A stretch of DNA of 64,000 nt, from NCBI GenBank assembly GCA_032821775.1, contig JAVLRN010000012.1:930001-994000 (forward strand). The letters are read 5' to 3'. Below the pieces are notes generated by a model. That model was not told where the DNA came from. It saw nothing but the letters and a program-made list of their open reading frames with translations, and made no database searches. A program made the position numbers and the translations under genes. This document shows, piece by piece, positions 59,470 through 64,000 of the stretch. Within the stretch, counting starts at the first letter, position 1. Each line of letters starts with the position of its first letter. The stretch is from Sanguinoderma infundibulare. Taxonomy: Eukaryota > Basidiomycota > Agaricomycetes > Polyporales > Polyporaceae.

Positions 59470-61360
59470 ATGAGCATCCCGAAGCTAGCAGCGGCCACTG
59501 CGATGTCGAGGTTTCAAGCACTCTTCTTGACCAAGCGAATCTTCATGGGGCCTTGGATGGCAGAGGGGACAGCCAGCGCTGAGGCCTCAGGCCTCCACTC
59601 CCATGCATCTTAGCCTCATATGGCCTTGTTAAGATTGATGTTCAGGATGCCGACAATGACGGTGGTGTCCTTTGGGATCGGGATCTCGTACATATCCTGC
59701 CGTCCACGCCCCTGATAGTCGGCCAGCAGCAGCACGACGTCCTTCCGCGTCCTGGAAAGAGCTAACATGATGAGCACCCTGGATGTCCAGATCGTAAGTC
59801 TATGTCGAAGAGACGCACTCTCGGAAAACTTGAGCAACCGGAGTATAGCTATGCAAGTGAGAGGCGGGTGCCACAGTTACATGCACGGCTTGACAGAATG
59901 CATGGCTGGGGTACGTAGCGCACTCACACACGGAGCGCTTTCGCGGCGGACGGCCTCGAGGTACGGCAGGCACATGAGCTTGTCGTAGCCCATTCCCTTG
60001 TCGGCCCCGGCACTGAGGAGCTCGTCGCGGAGCTTGCGCTGGACGCCCGGCTGCTCGGCAAGGAGGGACAGGAGCAGTGACAGCCCGTTCGAGGTCGTGT
60101 CCGTTCCGGCCATGATCAACACATTTCGTGGTATGTTTTCGTTCAAAATTCGACATGAGGAATGTCAGCTCGAGCAAGCATCGCGGGAAGCTGTCTAGTA
60201 TATTGCCTCTGCGTACCTCATCTGCACCATCAGCTCCGCCTCAGGAAACTTGTCCTCTGCGGAGGCTTGCAAGTTCGCGCGCACTATGTGCGCGGAAACA
60301 TTCGTATGTCAAGCTTTAAAAACGCTAATTAACTCAGCAAGCATCGTGCACGCACTCAACATGATGCCCTTGCCTTCCCCGACCTGCCGGGCGACGGCCT
60401 CGTCGCCCTGCGCCAGCGCGCGTTTCTTCTCTTCCCAGATGGCTGTCGAGCGTTCTGCATAGATGCGGTACAGGTAGACAGGTAGATGAGCAAGCTTCAA
60501 GTACGCGTCCGGGAACAGCCGCAGCAGCCTCGCGCCCAGCCCGAACCCAACGGATGGCGGGGGAGGTATGTACGGCACAAGCCTCCTATCACAGGCCCCA
60601 CCGAAGGCGGTGCTGGTGCAATGATGTGTCGCATGAGCATGCAACGATCGATGGTAGCAAGTCGTGTGGAAGGAAGCACTGACTTCAAGGACTTCACGGC
60701 GTTGGCGTACTCGTCTGGCCGGTCGCGCACCAGAGGGTCGAAGGAGTACCTGAACCCGGCCTGGCCGATCAGCTCGAGCGCCGTACGGTTCGTCCATTCA
60801 ACCATGTCGAGCTCGGTGGGCTCGTTCGGGTTCATGCGGACCTGAAACGCCTTGACGAGCAGATGGCCGACCTCGTAGAAGGTGGGGGTGACTGCCTTCG
60901 GGTGCTTTGGCGAGAAGGCGGTCGGGCAGCTTGCGGTGGCGTCGGCCTTTTAGCCGTCCAGTGTAAGCAAGCGAACGTGGATGCGGTTCAATTCACAAGA
61001 GGGCGCGCACTTACCTACTGTGCCGATGAGGCCTTCGCCGAATATCAGACGATTCGTCCTGCACGCGTCGTGGGGCCATTCAATTGCTTTATGAAGGAAT
61101 TCCTGCTCGGCCGACCTGATGAAGAACAGCGCCTCCTCGTGGATATGGTCCTTGTCACTTGATGAGGATGTTGTGCAGCGCATTCGGCTCAAAAATGTAC
61201 ACTAGACTAGGTATATCAGTTGCGAATACGGTCGCTGCCATACAACGATAAAGGTCACCCCCAATGGCCCTTGGAGTTTGACGATGCCAGGGTAGTTCTC
61301 TGCGGGGCCGTTGTGGGTTTGCCTTGCGTTGAGCTTGACCAGGTTTCCCAGACACGCAAC
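59470..61360 (-). pseudogene. Decayed cytochrome P450
   Basis: On the minus strand the family pieces run in order: 'LVKLNARQTHNGPAENYPGI' (about 61330), 'YIFEPNALHNILIK', 'DKDHIHEEALFFI', 'NRLIFGEGLIGTVG' and 'TFYEVGHLLVKAFQVRMNPN'. They continue with 'TALELIGQAGFRYSFDPLVR', 'AYLKLAHLPVYLYRIYAERS' and 'IPRNVLIMAGTDTTSNGLSL' (the I-helix AGTDTT), then 'YLEAVRRE' (ExxR) and 'MYEIPIPKDTTVIVGILNIN'. Breaks are a one-base shift after 'NILIK' (about 61162), a poor junction between the ExxR region and 'RKDVVLL', and two in-frame stops after 'NLNKAI' (about 59616-59622). Past the stops the frame still reads 'DAWEWRPEASALAVPSAIQG', but the heme-binding loop with its Cys is not recognisable. No start codon is seen. 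It was presumably once a monooxygenase of secondary or xenobiotic metabolism. Confidence 0.8.
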
Positions 61361-61788
61361 AACGTCAGCACATGCAATCACGGCTAAACAAAATGCTGGT
61401 CACCATTTAAGAAGATTTCGAAGGCGGCACCGGGATATTATCCAGAGTGGACTTCATAACCAAGCCGCTGCAGATTACTGCAGCTTCTAACGACGTCGAC
61501 GGCATGGGTTCAAACAGTGAAAAAAGAAAGCGTTCAAGATTGCCTATGCCTTGATCTAGATCTTAACCGTTAGGGGATCGTAAACTCGTGGGATTGCTGC
61601 GGGACTGACACGACGATCCGTGATTGCTGAATGATCCTGGTGGCAAGAGTGCCTCAGGCGTTGCTCAGGCGGGCGCAACACCGCGGGAGCGCTGGTGAGC
61701 GCCAGAACGCGTCGGGGTTTCCCACGCAGTTCACGCACCATGACGCGTCCCAGTCGCCAGTAGCCAAGCCTCTTGTGTCCTCACCATC

Positions 61789-62289
61789 ATGTCTGCCTCA
61801 GCCGCCTCTACATCTCAGCCTGTTCAGAGCACCTCAGCGGCGGTAGAGCATACAAAGGACGACGACGTCCCCCACCTCGGCGTCCTTGAGGAGGACGATG
61901 AGTTCGAGGAGTTCGCGGTGGCTGGTGCGTCCTCTTCATGCACTGTTCTCCCGGAATGACTTCGTGGCTCGCAGCCGTCGAGGTCATTGTGTTCTGACAG
62001 TGCAGCGTTGCTGACCGTATTTCGTGTCAGATTGGGATGACTCGCAAACGGATCTTGCGCATTTGGGCGGTACAGCCCCGGGGGCGGCCAAGTCGGGCGG
62101 GGACAAGCTGTGGGAGGACAACTGGGACGATGATGATATCGAGGACGACTTCAGTGTACAGCTAAGGTACGCCCGTGCGCACACAGATCCGGACTCTCAT
62201 GCTCACGCGCCGTCACCCTCGTGCGTCGCAGAAACGAGTTGGCGAAGAAAAAGGGCAACGGTGGTGGCCCAGAGCCAATGCAGCACTGA
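61789..62289 (+). CDS. SEM1: Sem1/Dss1-like small acidic protein of the 26S proteasome
   Basis: Three exons (61789-61924, 62031-62166 and 62232-62289) give 109 residues exactly in frame. It starts MSASAASTSQPVQSTSAAVE. The family blocks are acidic with Trp: 'LEEDDEFEEFAVADWDDSQT' and 'LWEDNWDDDDIEDDFSVQLR'. The end is basic, 'NELAKKKGNGGGPEPMQH'. Sem1 is a disordered subunit of the proteasome lid and also sits in other PCI complexes, such as TREX-2 (mRNA export), and with BRCA2-like proteins where these exist. The N-terminal Ser/Thr stretch is longer than in yeast. Confidence 0.93.
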
Positions 62290-63577
62290 AGAACCAAGAT
62301 GGAAGATTTGATCGTACCTCTGCCATTCGCGACAATGTCATCCCGGGCCCTATTTCTGTATCAATCGTTTCTCCGAGTCCCGCAACCTTGTTACGTGCGT
62401 TTGCGCATGCACCTCATCTGGATCGAGCAAGGAACATGCACGACTATGGGAAAACATGTCCTCGCTCTCGTGCGGCTCCTAGGTTCCATTCAGGACATGG
62501 TTCGTCCTGTCAAACTCTCTGACATCTTTCAGCTTGTATTGGGCATATCGTCGCTGCGGGCGCGTCTTGTGCTTCACTGAATTTGGCGTCCTCTTTGCCG
62601 GAGGATGTTCCTCCGGTCCAGAACCTGCCGCCATCGGCGAGTGTAAGTGCAGAGTTCTGTCACTCACGAGCCACCCTCGCGCACCGCCTGTCGAAGATGC
62701 AGTTGAGGAAGCTCTTCTGCAAACGTGCAGTGGCCCTCCTGCTCTACGGCGACTGTTGTCGCTCGCGGTTCTCGATCGGAACTACGAATCCGCATACGTA
62801 TGCATATCATTCTTCGTTCTATCACCACTCCCCTTCCGCTCCTTCAAATTCAGTACTTTCAATGCAATGGGGGAATGATGTGCTAATGATCGCCCTCGTC
62901 CGTGATTCTGGATGCGGGTGTTAAAACTCCTGGGTATCGACCACATCACTAGTCACTGATGGGGTATGATGCCACAGACGTTGGATGTATGGTGGACACG
63001 GCGAACGTTTGTCGGGATGACATGGCCTGCGTTGCCGTACGGGGCGCTGATGGTTGAGTGCGCCCGCAGCTCATGGAGAAAATCAAGCTCGTGTCGCAGC
63101 ACGGACCATCCATATGCATGACGGCATAATTCCAGGCAGCCGAAAAACGCTTAGAACGTTCTCGATTGTGGCGCGATAATGCAAACCGGAACCAAACTGG
63201 ACGCTGGGCAGTTGGCCTGAGGGATCCGAGTCTGTTCAGCTTCGTTTGTGACATCGAAGGGCCGACATGAACAGCGCGAGAATCAGTCTCCAGCGGGGGG
63301 CGGTGTGGCCAGCGGGGGGCGTGGACGAGAAGCGGACGAACGTGCGTACGAGGGCTGCATATGGCAGGTTGATGTCAGGGCGGCGGACGGTGCGAAAAGA
63401 AGGAGATCAGGATCAAAGTGTTGGATGTCTGTGGGGAAGCGGCATCTTGTCCTCTCCGCCTCGCACGACCACTTATATACCCCCTCCATGCCCACATGCT
63501 CGCGCGTTCGCCCCCTCGTCTCGCCCCCTTGCGCCCGACGTACGCTCTGCACTGTTCGAGTGATAGACTAGGCAACG
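62290..63577. other. Intergenic region with a TATA box for the next gene
   Basis: 1.3 kb. ORFs at 62299-62924 on the plus strand show no recognisable family and overlap each other in different frames. A TATATA element lies at 63474-63479 near the right end. Confidence 0.4.
63474..63479 (+). promoter_or_regulatory. TATA box (TATATA)
   Basis: 104 bases before the start codon at 63578 of the MFS gene; the position suits a core promoter. Confidence 0.5.
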
Positions 63578-64000
63578 ATGTCCAATCCGGGGTACAAGAA
63601 GCCAGGCCTTTCCCAGGTCTCCCTTATCTTTGCGTGCGTCTTCTTCCCGTTTCATATTATTGGTGCGTTCGCTAACAGTTCGTCGAGACAGTTGCGGAAC
63701 CGCGCTCTTCTCTGACGGTGAGTTGCAGCGCATCGGAGTTCTTCGGACGTTACTCTGAGCGTACGGACTAGGCTATGCCAACAATATCATCGGAAGTGGT
63801 GCGTCCTGTCTCCCAGAGGTCGTTCGGTCGGACTGTTAACTAACCCGGCGCGTATTGATCGCAGTGAACACGCGTGCGTGCCTTCTCCGTTAATTTTTTT
63901 CGTGTACGAGCCTCAGATTCGTTTTTCCGACAGTCCTGACCCGCATATATGGGGACAAAATCAGCGCGAACTACTCCACGACGCTGTCCAGTCTCGCGTT
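63578..64000 (+). CDS. MFS transporter, 5' part (runs off the right edge)
   Basis: It starts MSNPGYKKPGLSQVSLIFA. Four short introns in the first 350 bases join in phase to give 'CGTALFSDGYANNIIGSVNT', then 'LTRIYGDKISANYSTTLSSL', up to the edge. The 'FSDGY..N.IG' pattern with a following YG is typical of the first helix region of fungal MFS permeases in the phosphate / glycerophosphodiester group (Pho84/Git1-like). That group call is tentative because only the N-terminus is present. Exon ends (about 63637, 63718, 63797 and 63874) were chosen by frame. Confidence 0.65.

Noticed and set aside
62299..62924. Several overlapping plus-strand ORFs after SEM1
   Set aside because: They occupy different frames over the same bases, have no family motif and cannot be spliced into one product.

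Overview
The window looks like a gene-dense stretch of a basidiomycete fungus, most likely an Agaricomycete (mushroom or polypore type). The evidence is: genes split by many introns of about 50-60 bases with GT..AG ends; GC-rich coding sequence; small introns in all three tRNA genes; and fungal families such as a Mim1 import factor, a cytochrome b5-acyl-CoA dehydrogenase fusion, thaumatin-like and BBE-type FAD oxidoreductases, and C-5 sterol desaturase. The lineage is an inference from gene content. Nothing suggests a virus, plasmid, CRISPR array or complete transposon. Exon junctions were read by eye from frame continuity and splice signals, so outer coordinates are usually firmer than inner ones.

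Layout. 1-559: 5' end of an ankyrin-repeat gene (minus). 1577-3919: Mex67/NXF mRNA-export receptor (minus), divergent from a Myb-like/AT-hook protein (4559-6769). 7382-11298: Vps39/Vam6 tethering subunit. 12104-12580: small unknown gene with a strong TATA box. 13563-13922: tiny Tudor-like (HVA1/DUF2945) protein (minus). 14472-14564: tRNA-Ser(GCT). 14698-15891: Mim1-like mitochondrial outer-membrane import factor, convergent with a DENND6-like gene (16143-18411, minus), which is head-to-head with a 674-residue Ser-rich protein of unknown function (18657-20926). 21322-23524: cytochrome b5-acyl-CoA dehydrogenase. 24520-26207: CFIm68/CPSF6-like RNA-binding protein. 27212-28660: Spt2 histone chaperone. 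30279-32425: metacaspase. 33871-35311: thaumatin-like protein. 36481-37694: unknown Cys-containing protein (minus). 38795-40900: MFS transporter. 41339-43244: decayed BBE oxidoreductase (minus) beside its intact paralogue at 43837-45895 (minus). 46625-46723: tRNA-Leu(AAG). 46940-48868: prolyl iminopeptidase-like hydrolase. 50086-51315: Erg3. 52246-53761: Gle2/Rae1 (minus). 54059-54140: tRNA-Arg(CCG) (minus). 56145-58993: Hst3/Hst4-like sirtuin with a long tail. 59470-61360: decayed cytochrome P450 (minus). 61789-62289: Sem1/Dss1. 63578-end: 5' part of another MFS transporter.

Most genes are unrelated housekeeping genes. There is a loose RNA-export/processing theme (Mex67, Gle2/Rae1, CFIm68-like, and Sem1, which also serves mRNA export) and a chromatin theme (Spt2, sirtuin, Myb/AT-hook), but the genes lie tens of kb apart and I read this as coincidence. 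The accessory part, about 33.8-46 kb and 59.4-61.4 kb, holds secreted or oxidative genes (thaumatin, BBE pair, P450) and shows gene decay. I did not find a clearly new multi-gene system. The most unusual observations are the micro-inverted, nonsense-rich BBE pseudogene next to a working copy, and a Mim1 homologue with a long Glu/His-rich N-terminal extension.
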